From contig NZ_FODF01000002.1 in the NCBI RefSeq assembly GCF_900110295.1, positions 202,619-266,618 of the forward strand: a stretch of DNA of 64,000 bases, in the 5' to 3' direction. Below, piece by piece: positions 18,872 to 27,417 of this stretch; the stretch's first letter is position 1, and each line of letters begins with the position of its first letter. The translations under genes were made by a program, and so were the position numbers. This DNA is from Peptostreptococcus russellii (lineage in GTDB: Bacteria; Bacillota; Clostridia; Peptostreptococcales; Peptostreptococcaceae). The notes beneath the pieces were generated by a model, which was not told where the DNA came from, did no database searches, and saw nothing but the letters and a program-made list of their open reading frames with translations.

Positions 18872-20407
18872 TTAAGCAAATCTTCTAGCACCTAGACAGT
18901 TTACCCATCTTTCTGATAAGCTTGATATCTTTACATATTCTGGTCTACTTGCTGTACCACTTGCATGGATAAACTTTCCTTCTCCAAGGTATATACCAAC
19001 ATGACTTGTTCTACCATTACCCATTGTATCAAAGTATAGTAAGTCTCCAGCCTTTGCCTGACTAACTGCTACTCCTGTACCAGCCTTTGCCTGATCTCTA
19101 GATACTCTAGGTATATCTATACCTAATGCATTCTTGTAAACATACTGAGTAAATCCTGAGCAGTCAAATCCTGCAGTAGTTGTTCCACCCCAAGAGTATT
19201 TAACACCTAATAGAGACTGAGCAACATCTACTACCTTCTGAGCAGCTTCTGTTGATCCCTGATTAGCAACCTGAGAATTAGAAGTTGTAGTTTCAGCTGA
19301 TTCCTTTATATTTGTTACAGAATCGCTGCTAGTCTTAGTTATGTAGTTTGCACCAACATATCCTATACTTCCATTATCAAGTTTAACCTTGTACCAGCCG
19401 TTTTCTTCACCTATTATATTAACTACTGAATTATTCTTTAAAGTTGTTAATACTGAAGTGTTAGTTCCTGCACCTGCTCTAACATTAAGACCTACAGAAC
19501 TGTTTACCTTACCCTGATTAGTCTTAGCAGCTTCCTGAGAAACTACAGTTTCTTCTGCCTTAGGATCATCTTTTGAAGTATCCTTTGAAGCATCCTGTTC
19601 AGGTTTCTTATTATAGTCTGTTATATTTGTCTTGTCTTCTTCTTCAGTTAAGTCTATGTACTTACCATTAGCCCAACCAGTTGTTCCATCATTAAGAACT
19701 ACCTTTACCCAACCGTTAGGAGCTTTTTCAACAACCTTAAATATTTCTCCCTTGTATATTACAGAAGATACACCATTAGAAACTGATGGACCCACTCTAA
19801 CATTCAAAGCAGCTGTTGAGTTAAGCTTACCGTTTGAAGTAACCTTAGCTGGCTGATTAGCATCCTTACTTGATTCCTTTATGTACTTGCTTCCATCTAC
19901 ATTTTCTTCCTTTACTGAACTATTCTGTGCAGAATTGGCTTCTGTATTTACATTGTTGTTTGTTGTAGATGCATTATTGTTATTTGTTGTATTTGTATTA
20001 TTGTTATTTGTTGTATTTGTATTATTTACTGCGTTATTTTCATTATTTGTTGTCTGGTTATTTGCTTCAGTTGTGTTTTCAGTCTGAACATTCTGGTTTG
20101 CTTCAGCTTGTGAATTAGCATCATTAGTCTGTGCTGTTTCCTTATTATCTTCTCCAGATACATAATATCCACTTACCCAACCATTCTGTCCATCTTCAGT
20201 CTGAACCTTAGTCCATCCATCCTTAGTCTCCTGAACCTGAAGATTTGCTCCAGCCTTTAATTCTGAGACCTTATTTGAAGTTGCGCTTGGGTCCTGTCTT
20301 AGGTTTATGTCTGTCGTCGTCTGAGCCTGTTCCATTGCACTGGCGTTAGAAACAGATATCGCTACAGCTGCTGCACCTAACCCTAATACTGTCATTGCTT
20401 TTTTCAT
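18872..20407 (-). CDS. Secreted SH3b-domain NlpC/P60 peptidoglycan endopeptidase
   Basis: 511-residue exported cell-wall hydrolase. A Sec signal peptide (1-24, ending SNASA) precedes three bacterial SH3 domains (about 28-83, 193-253, 300-360) separated by disordered linkers, then a C-terminal NlpC/P60 domain (about 388-511). The catalytic triad is C416 (DCSGF), H469 (SHVGIY) and H481 (HASG). The family cleaves D-glutamyl-diamino acid bonds of stem peptides, and SH3b domains bind the wall. The first linker is an Asn/Thr-rich low-complexity run (about 115-155) made of NNTNT-like units. It is a monocistronic gene with a promoter and a 127-nt leader. Confidence 0.94.
   Translation of the reverse strand: MKKAMTVLGLGAAAVAISVSNASAMEQAQTTTDINLRQDPSATSNKVSELKAGANLQVQETKDGWTKVQTEDGQNGWVSGYYVSGEDNKETAQTNDANSQAEANQNVQTENTTEANNQTTNNENNAVNNTNTTNNNNTNTTNNNNASTTNNNVNTEANSAQNSSVKEENVDGSKYIKESSKDANQPAKVTSNGKLNSTAALNVRVGPSVSNGVSSVIYKGEIFKVVEKAPNGWVKVVLNDGTTGWANGKYIDLTEEEDKTNITDYNKKPEQDASKDTSKDDPKAEETVVSQEAAKTNQGKVNSSVGLNVRAGAGTNTSVLTTLKNNSVVNIIGEENGWYKVKLDNGSIGYVGANYITKTSSDSVTNIKESAETTTSNSQVANQGSTEAAQKVVDVAQSLLGVKYSWGGTTTAGFDCSGFTQYVYKNALGIDIPRVSRDQAKAGTGVAVSQAKAGDLLYFDTMGNGRTSHVGIYLGEGKFIHASGTASRPEYVKISSLSERWVNCLGARRFA
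19955..20065 (-). repeat. Low-complexity Asn/Thr codon repeat in the wall hydrolase
   Basis: Near-tandem units of about 24 bp, reading ATTATTTGTTGTATTTGT on the plus strand, encode the N/T-rich linker. This type of repeat is prone to slippage and length variation between strains. Confidence 0.75.
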
Positions 20408-21020
20408 CTAATTCTCACCTCTCGTTATTTTCTATTCCCTATATATTTCCGACTCTTAATTGTCGCTATCTTTTGTTACTATTTTTAAATTTTATTTTCG
20501 ATTTTATAAACTTCCCTCGTGGAAATTTTGATTACATTCTTATAATACATCATATTATTACAGTTTGTAAAGCTTTTTTTTGAAAAAATGTCATTTTTAC
20601 AGTAAACTTTGTTACTTTTAGACACTATTTTGTAACTATTAGCTTCTTGCAAGCATTTATTTCTGTTACTTTTTTGTAATTTTTTTGTTTTTTATATTTT
20701 TTTTATTTAAATTCCCATTTTTTAGTCTAAATTCTAGTTTTTTTAGACGCTTTTTTATTTTTTATGGAAAAATTATAGATATTATATATTTATATATACA
20801 TTTTTTTGTAATATTTGCATTCTTACTTTCTTTATTTATTGTCTAATTTTTCTTTTCAATACTCTCTAAGCACTAAAATTACTTTTTATTTCTATTATAT
20901 ATGCCAGCTCATTATTTTTTATCTAATTTAGACAGGCAAATTACTTTCCATAATATCTTTAGTTACATAATATATCACTCTTCAATAAATATATCAAGTC
21001 TTTTAAAATACTTACTTAGC
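20408..21020. other. Extended AT-rich upstream region of the wall hydrolase
   Basis: No gene is visible in this gap. Besides the promoter it contains several GTTAC/GTAAC elements (20475, 20611, 20632, 20665) at and upstream of the promoter. Remaining sequence is T-rich on the plus strand without clear structure. Confidence 0.5.
20542..20571 (-). promoter_or_regulatory. Promoter of the NlpC/P60 gene
   Basis: Minus-strand -35 TTTACA (20566-20571), 18-bp spacer, -10 TATTAT (20542-20547). This gives a leader of about 127 nt before the ATG at 20407. Confidence 0.55.
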
Positions 21021-21052
21021 AAAAAAGACAGACCCGAAGGTCTGTCTTTTTT
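21021..21052. terminator. Bidirectional terminator after the heavy-metal-binding gene
   Basis: Perfect stem AAAAAGACAGACC / GGTCTGTCTTTTT with a CGAA tetraloop. There is a U-run in either direction. It serves the minus-strand gene ending at 21088. Confidence 0.9.
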
Positions 21053-21087
21053 ATTCCTATTCTTTTATCATGCTATTTATAGCCATG

Positions 21088-21306
21088 CTATATATTTTTT
21101 ATTTCCTTAAGCTCGAAACCTAGCTCTTCTACAGCATCTTTTAGAATATCTTCACTTACCTTATCATCAAGCTCAACATCTGCATATCCACCATCAAGAT
21201 TGATTTCAACTACTTCAAGCCCTTCTACATCTTCTGTCAATACTGCATTTAATCCCTTTACACAGTTTTCACAATGCATTCCTTCTATTATTAATCTCTT
21301 TTTCAT
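21088..21306 (-). CDS. Small heavy-metal-associated (HMA) domain protein, CopZ-like
   Basis: 72-residue single HMA domain with the metal-binding loop GMHCENC (C12, C15) in the ferredoxin-like fold. Such proteins act as cytosolic copper(I) chaperones or metal sponges. There is no neighbouring copper ATPase or CsoR gene, so the metal and partner cannot be inferred from context. It lies 52 bases downstream of the lytic transglycosylase gene and could be co-transcribed with polA-coaE. Confidence 0.85.
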   Translation of the reverse strand: MKKRLIIEGMHCENCVKGLNAVLTEDVEGLEVVEINLDGGYADVELDDKVSEDILKDAVEELGFELKEIKNI

Positions 21307-21358
21307 GACACTGCTCCTTTTAATGTAAATTTTACTACTAAATTAGTATATACCCACT

Positions 21359-21934
21359 TTATTTGTAATATACATAAATCTCTCTGTATTTCCTATAATT
21401 TTTTAAAACTTTTTCAGTATACTGCGAAGTTTCCTTAAATGGTATCTGAGTTAAAGACTTACCGTCATCACTATACTTGGAGGACCTTAACCATTTTCTA
21501 ACATTTCCTGATCCACCATTATAAGCAGAAATCATCAAACTTAAATCGCCTTTAAATTCTTTATTCAATCGATGCAAATACCACGTTCCCATCCTAATAT
21601 TAGTTTCTGGGTCATGTATGTCGGCATTTTTTAACTTGAGCTCTTTTGCTGCCCACGAAGCCGTAACGTCTGTAATCTGCATCAAACCTGCAGCCCCCTT
21701 AGAAGAAACTGCATCTGGATTAAATTTACTTTCTGTTTTTATAATGCTGTAAATAAGGTATTTATCAACCTTATATTCCTCGGAGTACTTTTCTACATAC
21801 TCAGAATACTCAGTTGGATAAAATATTCTTTCTATCTGATTGTAGTTTACACATAGCACAACGGTCAATAGCATGATAGATACTAATGCAATTTTTTTCA
21901 GTATCTCCTTCAAACTAGATTCCCCCGTACTCAT
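21359..21934 (-). CDS. Membrane-anchored lytic transglycosylase (SLT domain)
   Basis: 191-residue protein with one N-terminal membrane helix (about 12-26) and a goose-type SLT domain. The catalytic Glu lies in IIKTESKFNPDAVSSKGAAGLMQI, followed by the AYNGGSGNV motif. It cleaves glycan strands with anhydro-muramyl formation. The proposed ATG overlaps the end of coaE by 20 bases. A TTG just after the coaE stop, preceded by GGGGG, is an alternative start that would remove nine residues and give MKEILKKIAL. Confidence 0.9.
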   Translation of the reverse strand: MSTGESSLKEILKKIALVSIMLLTVVLCVNYNQIERIFYPTEYSEYVEKYSEEYKVDKYLIYSIIKTESKFNPDAVSSKGAAGLMQITDVTASWAAKELKLKNADIHDPETNIRMGTWYLHRLNKEFKGDLSLMISAYNGGSGNVRKWLRSSKYSDDGKSLTQIPFKETSQYTEKVLKNYRKYREIYVYYK

Positions 21935-22520
21935 ATTTCCATTTTTTTATTTCTTCAAGTAATTTTTCCGTATTTTTCTTTAAGTCATCTAGAGTAGAAG
22001 AGTTGTCAATAACATAATCTGCTCTTTTCACCTTCTCCATCTGACTCATTTGACTGTTTATTCTTTTCAAAGCTTCTTCTTCTGATATAGCATCTCTTAA
22101 AACGACTCTCTTAAGCTGCTCGCTATCTTTACAATAGACCACAACTAGTTTGTCTACCATATCATCAAATGCCGCCTCGCAAAGAAGCGCAGCATCTAAT
22201 ACGGCTATATGTTTTTTTTCATTAGCTTCTTTTAATCTTTCTAGAACAACTTCTTTTATTTTTGTGTGAGTAAGCTTGTTTAATAACTCTAGTTTATCCC
22301 TATCTGAAAAAACTATCTTTCCCAATTCATTTCTATCTACTTTAGAATTTTTTATGGCACTTGGAAAATATTTTTTTATTTTTTCAAGCATATCCTCGTA
22401 TTCATATATTTCTCTTGAAATAATATCAGCATCAATAATCTCAATACCGTGCTTTTTTAGTTCATTAGAAACACTGCTTTTTCCACAGCCTATATTCCCT
22501 GTTAAACCTATTTTCAGCAT
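21915..22520 (-). CDS. coaE: Dephospho-CoA kinase
   Basis: 201-residue P-loop kinase for the last step of coenzyme A synthesis. The Walker A is GLTGNIGCGKSS (about 5-16), followed by the conserved DADIISREI substrate site and a lid with Arg residues (LKRVVLRD). It lies 59 bases after polA, a linkage common in Firmicutes, and overlaps the lytic transglycosylase gene. Confidence 0.96.
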   Translation of the reverse strand: MLKIGLTGNIGCGKSSVSNELKKHGIEIIDADIISREIYEYEDMLEKIKKYFPSAIKNSKVDRNELGKIVFSDRDKLELLNKLTHTKIKEVVLERLKEANEKKHIAVLDAALLCEAAFDDMVDKLVVVYCKDSEQLKRVVLRDAISEEEALKRINSQMSQMEKVKRADYVIDNSSTLDDLKKNTEKLLEEIKKWKYEYGGI

Positions 22521-22579
22521 TTATAATCCCCGCCTATTTATTTTCTATTTAATATATGACAATAAGATTTCTTTGTCAA

Positions 22580-25225
22580 CTACTTTGTTTCGTACCATGA
22601 ATCTCCAGTATTTAAGTCCACATCTAAATCTACACTTAAATTGACTGCATTTTCCATTTCACTTCTAAGAAGTTCCTGTACCTTTTCTATTTCTTCTTCT
22701 ACAGCTTCAACAATCAGCTCATCGTGAACCTGAAGTATTAGCTTAGAATATAATTCTTCTTCCTTTAATCTATTGTATACATTTACCATAGCTATCTTGA
22801 TAATATCAGCTGCACTTCCCTGTATAGGGGCATTCATAGCCGCTCTCTTACCTCTATTTTTATCCATAAAATTGCTTGATTTTATTTCTGGTATATATCT
22901 TCTTCTATTAAACATAGTTGTAGAATAGCCTAAATCTTCAGCAGATGAAACAATATGATCCATAAAGCCTTTTATGCTTCCATATTTTGCAAAGTAGCTT
23001 GCTATATAGTCCTTAGCCTTTTTCTGAGATATTCCCAAATCTTTCGCAAGTCCAAAATCACTTTTACCGTATATGATACCAAAGTTTACTGCCTTTGCAG
23101 CGCTTCTAAGTTCTGGAGTAACATCATCAAAGTCAACTCCAAATACCTGTGAAGCAGTCTTTCTATGTATATCCTCTCCGCTTTCAAAGGCTTCTATCAT
23201 ATGTTCATCACCACTCATATGTGCTAAAACTCTTAATTCAACCTGTGAATAATCGGCATCTACTAATTTTTTGCCAGGCTCAGCTATAAATACTTTTCTT
23301 ATTTTTCTTCCCATTTCAGTTCTTACAGGAATATTTTGCATATTAGGATCAGTTGAAGATATTCTTCCTGTTGTAGCAACAGTCTGATTAAATGAAGAAT
23401 GTATTCTTCCATCTATCGGATTTACCAAAGCCTTAATACCATCTATATATGTAGATTTAAGTTTCACTACACTTCTATACTCACCTATTAAATCTATTAT
23501 AGGATGTTTATCACTTAGCTTTTCTAGAACCTCTGCATTTGTCGAATATCCTGTCTTTGTCTTTTTCACTACTGGCAGTTCTAATTTTTCAAACAGTATT
23601 ACACCTAACTGCTTAGGAGAATTTACATTAAACTCTTCTCCTGCATATTCAAATATCTTGCTTTCTGTTGATTCTATAATTTCATCAAATTCTTTGCCTA
23701 GGTCATCAATGATTTTTTCATCAGTATATATTCCTGAATATTCCATATCTCCAAGAACTTCTATAAGAGGCATTTCCACATCATAAAATAACATTTCCAT
23801 GTCATCTTCTTTTATAACATTTTTCATCTTATCTATTACGCCATAAACTGTGCTCATAATTCCAGCTGCATAATCATCTAAATCTTTTATATCTACATCT
23901 GGATAATCTACAGCCTTTGCCCCCTTACCTAAAAGGTCTTCCTTAGAAGTAACCTTTCTATAAAGGTATTTATTGGCTATTATGTCAAATTCATAAGAAG
24001 TTGAAGACTTTGAGTCTATAATGTATTCAGCTATAGATATATCAAAGGCAATTTTATCAAGTTCTATACCATAAGGTCTAAGAGCTAGATAATCTTGTTT
24101 CAATTCATATCCAATTTTTTCTATATCTGCATCTTCTAATATATCCTTTAATTGCTCAATTTCTTCACCTTCAAGGAAGTACATTTTTTCAGACTCTGTT
24201 GATAGATATGTTCTATATATATTCTTTTCTAGAATATTGCCTGCTCTTACAAAAGTCTTTATAAAGACACTTCTCTTTTCCCTAACTTCTGCTTTGAATT
24301 TTTCAATATCTTCTAGTTTTTCTATTTCTATTTTTATTTCTTCTACTTCTTCATTTGAAAATTCTCCAATCCTTGATATAAGGCTATTGAATTTAAGATT
24401 TTTAAACTCTTCTATTACACTTGGCATATCAAAATCACCAAAGACCATATCGTCTAATTTGTAATCTAGAGGAACATCTCTTACAATAGTAGCAAGTTCC
24501 TTACTCATTATTGCAGATTCCTTATTTTCTTCCATTTTTTTCTTTTGTGCTCCCTTTAGCTTATCTATATTATCAATAACACCTTCTACACTTTCAAATT
24601 GAGTAAGAAGCTTGATTCCTGTCTTTTCTCCTATTCCAGGAACACCTGGTATATTATCTGATTTATCTCCCATTAATCCCTTTAGGTCTATAAATTGAGA
24701 TGGAGTTAAGCCATATCTTTCTTTTACAGCTTCTGTATCATAGGCTTCCATTTCTGTTATACCTTTTTTAGTAATTAATACTGTAGTGTCATCCGATGCT
24801 AACTGTATAGCATCTCTATCTCCAGTTACTACATATACCTTATAACCTTCTTTTTCAGCGGCTAGAGAAAGAGTACCCAAGATATCGTCAGCTTCATAGC
24901 CTTCTATTTCTTCCCTATCTATATTCATTTTATCAAGAAGATTCTTTAGAGGCTCAAACTGCTGTGATAATTCCGGCGCAGTCTTTTTTCTTCCAGCCTT
25001 ATATTCAGAATAGGATTTATGTCTAAAAGTCGGAGCTTTTAGATCGAATGCTACTGAAATATGAGTAGGCTTACACTCATTTATCACCTTAAACATCATC
25101 GTCAAAAATCCGTAAATAGCATTTGTATGCACACCTGCTCCATTATCCATTGGAGGTAGTGCAAAAAATGCTCTGTTTATGATGGAATTTCCATCTATTA
25201 AAAGTAAAGTTTTTTTATCTGTCAT
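22580..25225 (-). CDS. polA: DNA polymerase I, 3'-5' exonuclease degenerate
   Basis: 881-residue family A polymerase for Okazaki fragment maturation and repair. The N-terminal 5'-3' exonuclease (about 1-290) is intact, with LLIDGNSIINRAFFA, VTGDRDAIQLASD and GLMGDKSDNIPGVPG. The middle domain (about 300-480) has lost the DEDD exonuclease residues: IKTFV replaces FDTET and the later Asp motifs are not conserved. The polymerase domain carries motif A DADYSQVELRVLAH, motif B RSAAKAVNFGIIYG and motif C QVHDELIVE. First gene of the polA-coaE unit. Confidence 0.97.
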   Translation of the reverse strand: MTDKKTLLLIDGNSIINRAFFALPPMDNGAGVHTNAIYGFLTMMFKVINECKPTHISVAFDLKAPTFRHKSYSEYKAGRKKTAPELSQQFEPLKNLLDKMNIDREEIEGYEADDILGTLSLAAEKEGYKVYVVTGDRDAIQLASDDTTVLITKKGITEMEAYDTEAVKERYGLTPSQFIDLKGLMGDKSDNIPGVPGIGEKTGIKLLTQFESVEGVIDNIDKLKGAQKKKMEENKESAIMSKELATIVRDVPLDYKLDDMVFGDFDMPSVIEEFKNLKFNSLISRIGEFSNEEVEEIKIEIEKLEDIEKFKAEVREKRSVFIKTFVRAGNILEKNIYRTYLSTESEKMYFLEGEEIEQLKDILEDADIEKIGYELKQDYLALRPYGIELDKIAFDISIAEYIIDSKSSTSYEFDIIANKYLYRKVTSKEDLLGKGAKAVDYPDVDIKDLDDYAAGIMSTVYGVIDKMKNVIKEDDMEMLFYDVEMPLIEVLGDMEYSGIYTDEKIIDDLGKEFDEIIESTESKIFEYAGEEFNVNSPKQLGVILFEKLELPVVKKTKTGYSTNAEVLEKLSDKHPIIDLIGEYRSVVKLKSTYIDGIKALVNPIDGRIHSSFNQTVATTGRISSTDPNMQNIPVRTEMGRKIRKVFIAEPGKKLVDADYSQVELRVLAHMSGDEHMIEAFESGEDIHRKTASQVFGVDFDDVTPELRSAAKAVNFGIIYGKSDFGLAKDLGISQKKAKDYIASYFAKYGSIKGFMDHIVSSAEDLGYSTTMFNRRRYIPEIKSSNFMDKNRGKRAAMNAPIQGSAADIIKIAMVNVYNRLKEEELYSKLILQVHDELIVEAVEEEIEKVQELLRSEMENAVNLSVDLDVDLNTGDSWYETK

Positions 25226-25527
25226 ATTATCCTCATTTCTTTTTCATATTATACATATCGATAGCTAGATATTTTTTCCAAGTCAATATAGAATTACTTC
25301 TAAATTTAAATCTACTTTAAAATATATTATTTCAAAGTATTTTATCTGACTATCTAATTTCCTTTTCATCTCTATCCTAAAAGCAAAAAACATTTCTATT
25401 TTTTAGCTATTTTCAACTAGCTATCACCATATAAATTATACCACAAATTCTACTTCATAAATTTTTTTATTATTTTTTATAATTAACTTGTTTTTTATCT
25501 CTCATTATGCTAATATATTACATGTAC
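25226..25527. other. Intergenic region between polA and tRNA-Leu
   Basis: About 300 bp of AT-rich sequence between divergent polA and tRNA. It probably holds the polA promoter on the minus strand, but I cannot assign -35 and -10 boxes with confidence. Confidence 0.35.
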
Positions 25528-25556
25528 TTGATAACGCTTTGTTTTTAAAGTATTTT
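25528..25556 (+). promoter_or_regulatory. Promoter of tRNA-Leu
   Basis: -35 TTGATA (25528-25533), 17-bp spacer, -10 TATTTT (25551-25556), about 31 bases before the mature tRNA. Confidence 0.5.
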
Positions 25557-25586
25557 AAAATTCGTTATTAAGATATACAATTGTGC

Positions 25587-25670
25587 GCCGCTGTGGCGGA
25601 ATTGGCAGACGCACAGGATTCAAAATCCTGCGGTAGCAATATCGTGCCGGTTCGACCCCGGCCAGCGGCA
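25587..25670 (+). tRNA. tRNA-Leu (CAA anticodon)
   Basis: 84-nt class II tRNA. The acceptor stem GCCGCTG pairs with CAGCGGC, and the discriminator is A. The D-loop contains GGCGGAATTGGCAGACGC. The anticodon stem-loop AGGATTCAAAATCCT has loop TTCAAAA, giving anticodon CAA. A long variable arm (CGGTAGCAATATCG region) and T-arm GCCGGTTCGACCCCGGC are present. The CCA end is not encoded. Confidence 0.96.
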
Positions 25671-25678
25671 CTGTTGCC

Positions 25679-25716
25679 GGCCATGAAGATTAATTTCTTT
25701 ATGGCTTTTATTTTGT
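25679..25716 (+). terminator. Terminator after tRNA-Leu
   Basis: Stem CCATGAAGA / TCTTTATGG followed by CTTTTATTTT on the plus strand. Confidence 0.75.
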
Positions 25717-25920
25717 AAAATTTTAGTTATAGTTTTATTTATGCAAAACTTTGTTATTTTTTTGTATAAGTACATCTAGATTAAAAATCTTTAAAATTAT
25801 CAATATTATGCTAGTATTTGTATTATAGCTAAATATAGTATGATTCTATAATATATATTTCATTTATCTATAAATATGTAGTATAATAGTAGTGTAATTT
25901 ATTTTTATGGAGGTGAATTG

Positions 25921-26847
25921 ATGGACATCAAACAACTTGAGGTTTTTGTTGCAGTTGCAAAGCACAAAAGTTTCTCTAAAGCCGCAAGAGAACTTTTCTT
26001 AACACAGCCGACTGTTAGTTCTCATATTCAAAATTTAGAAAACGAAATGCAGACTGTTTTATTAAATAGGAATAATAAAACTATCACTCTTACAGACTCG
26101 GGACACATTCTTTACAATCATGCTATTGTAATACTTAACGATTGTAAAAAGGCTGTTTACGACATAAAGGAGTATTCAGGTAAAATAGAAGGAAGCATTA
26201 GTATAGTATGTAGCTCCGTTCCAGAAGCGCATCTATTCCCTAGTTTCCTAAACAAGTTCTGTGAAAAATACCCTAATATTACCTTTACTATAAACCACTG
26301 TAACTCAAATCTCGTAATTCCAGAAATATTAAGTGAAAGAGCTACTTTCGGTATTGTCGGTTCAAAGCAGAAGCATCCACATATTGATTATTACGACTTG
26401 ATCAATGATGAGCTTGTTTTAATCTGTCCTCCTGATTGTGAGATAGAAAACGATAACGGATATATAGACATCGAAAAACTAAGAGATTTGACCTTTATTA
26501 TGCGAAAAGAAGGCTCTGGTACTAGAAATGTAATTATAAAGAAATTAAATGCAAGTCCAGTTCCACCATCAGCACTAAAAATTAGAGCTTATGTAGAATC
26601 TAACAATGCAATAATTGAGATGGTAAGAAATGGCTTAGGATGTTCTTTTGTATCAGAAATATCAGCAAGATATTTGATAGACAAAGGAGAATTAAAAGAA
26701 TATAGAATCAAAAATCATCCATTTGACAGAAACTTCTATTTTATATTCTCTAAAAAGAAAGTATTCACACCAACAGAAAAGAAATTCATCGAATATCTAA
26801 AGGATTTCTACGATCTAGATATTGATTTGCAAATATTTTCTTCATAA
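25921..26847 (+). CDS. LysR-family transcriptional regulator, selenium-metabolism-associated type
   Basis: About 308 residues. The N-terminal LysR winged helix-turn-helix (1-60) reads MDIKQLEVFVAVAKHKSFSK. A periplasmic-binding-like effector domain (about 90-295) follows. The N-terminal half closely resembles clostridial LysR proteins catalogued as selenium-metabolism-associated, as I recall them. No sel genes are nearby to confirm this. GGAGGTG precedes the ATG at 25921, and a TTG immediately before it is less likely. A TATAAT box lies at 25882-25887. No divergent partner gene is present. Confidence 0.85.
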   Translation: MDIKQLEVFVAVAKHKSFSKAARELFLTQPTVSSHIQNLENEMQTVLLNRNNKTITLTDSGHILYNHAIVILNDCKKAVYDIKEYSGKIEGSISIVCSSVPEAHLFPSFLNKFCEKYPNITFTINHCNSNLVIPEILSERATFGIVGSKQKHPHIDYYDLINDELVLICPPDCEIENDNGYIDIEKLRDLTFIMRKEGSGTRNVIIKKLNASPVPPSALKIRAYVESNNAIIEMVRNGLGCSFVSEISARYLIDKGELKEYRIKNHPFDRNFYFIFSKKKVFTPTEKKFIEYLKDFYDLDIDLQIFSS

Positions 26848-26923
26848 ATATTTTATTGAAATTTGTTTTCCGTTTATTAGTTCATCGAAATTTTGTTAAA
26901 AAGAACTTTTAATCATATAAACT

Positions 26924-26967
26924 AAAAAACCATATTATCGATTTATACGATAATATGGTTTTTATTT
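26924..26967. terminator. Bidirectional terminator between LysR and UPF0291 genes
   Basis: Stem AAAACCATATTATCG / CGATAATATGGTTTT with T-runs on both strands, serving the two convergent genes. Confidence 0.92.
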
Positions 26968-26987
26968 TACCTAATTTTTCCATTTAA

Positions 26988-27308
26988 TTAAATCTCTTTT
27001 TTTATTTCTGAAGCTACTTCTTCTACCTCTGCTTCTAATTCCTCATCTATTTCTTCAGCTATTTCCTCTACTTCTTCTATTTCCTCTTCAATTTCTTCCT
27101 CTATAGCTTCTGTTACCTCTTCTGGATGAACAACCTTTATATTGCTTAGCTGTTGTCTAAATCCTGCTCTAAAATTTTCAAGAAATTCTTTTCTTAGACC
27201 TGCTCTTTCATCAGTTTCTTCCTTAGTTAATTCTCTTTCCTTGGCAATTTTTGCAAGCTCATTTATTCTAGCTAATTTATCTTTATCAAATTCATTAATC
27301 ATATCCAT
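26988..27308 (-). CDS. UPF0291 (DUF896, YnzC-like) protein with Glu-rich C-terminal extension
   Basis: 106 residues. The first 60 or so match the UPF0291/DUF896 family: two short helices with DKLARINELAKIAKERELTKEE and a conserved LRKEFLENFRAGFRQQL segment. Family members of about 77 residues, such as Bacillus YnzC, have unknown biochemical function. Here residues 63-106 are a strongly acidic coiled-coil-like tail of E/EI/EV repeats that is absent from the typical protein. AGGAGG at seven bases supports the ATG at 27308. The gene stands alone and converges with the LysR gene. Confidence 0.82.
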   Translation of the reverse strand: MDMINEFDKDKLARINELAKIAKERELTKEETDERAGLRKEFLENFRAGFRQQLSNIKVVHPEEVTEAIEEEIEEEIEEVEEIAEEIDEELEAEVEEVASEIKKEI

Positions 27309-27417
27309 AATATTACCTCCTTATTTAATACCAATATTCTGAATAACATTATACTATAAGTATTCTTATTTTTCCACATTATTTATTTTTTTATCAAATT
27401 TTATAATTAATTAACTA

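Noticed and set aside
19955..20065. CRISPR-like or regulatory tandem repeat
   Set aside because: The repeats are in frame within the wall-hydrolase gene and encode an Asn/Thr linker. Units are short with no unique spacers.
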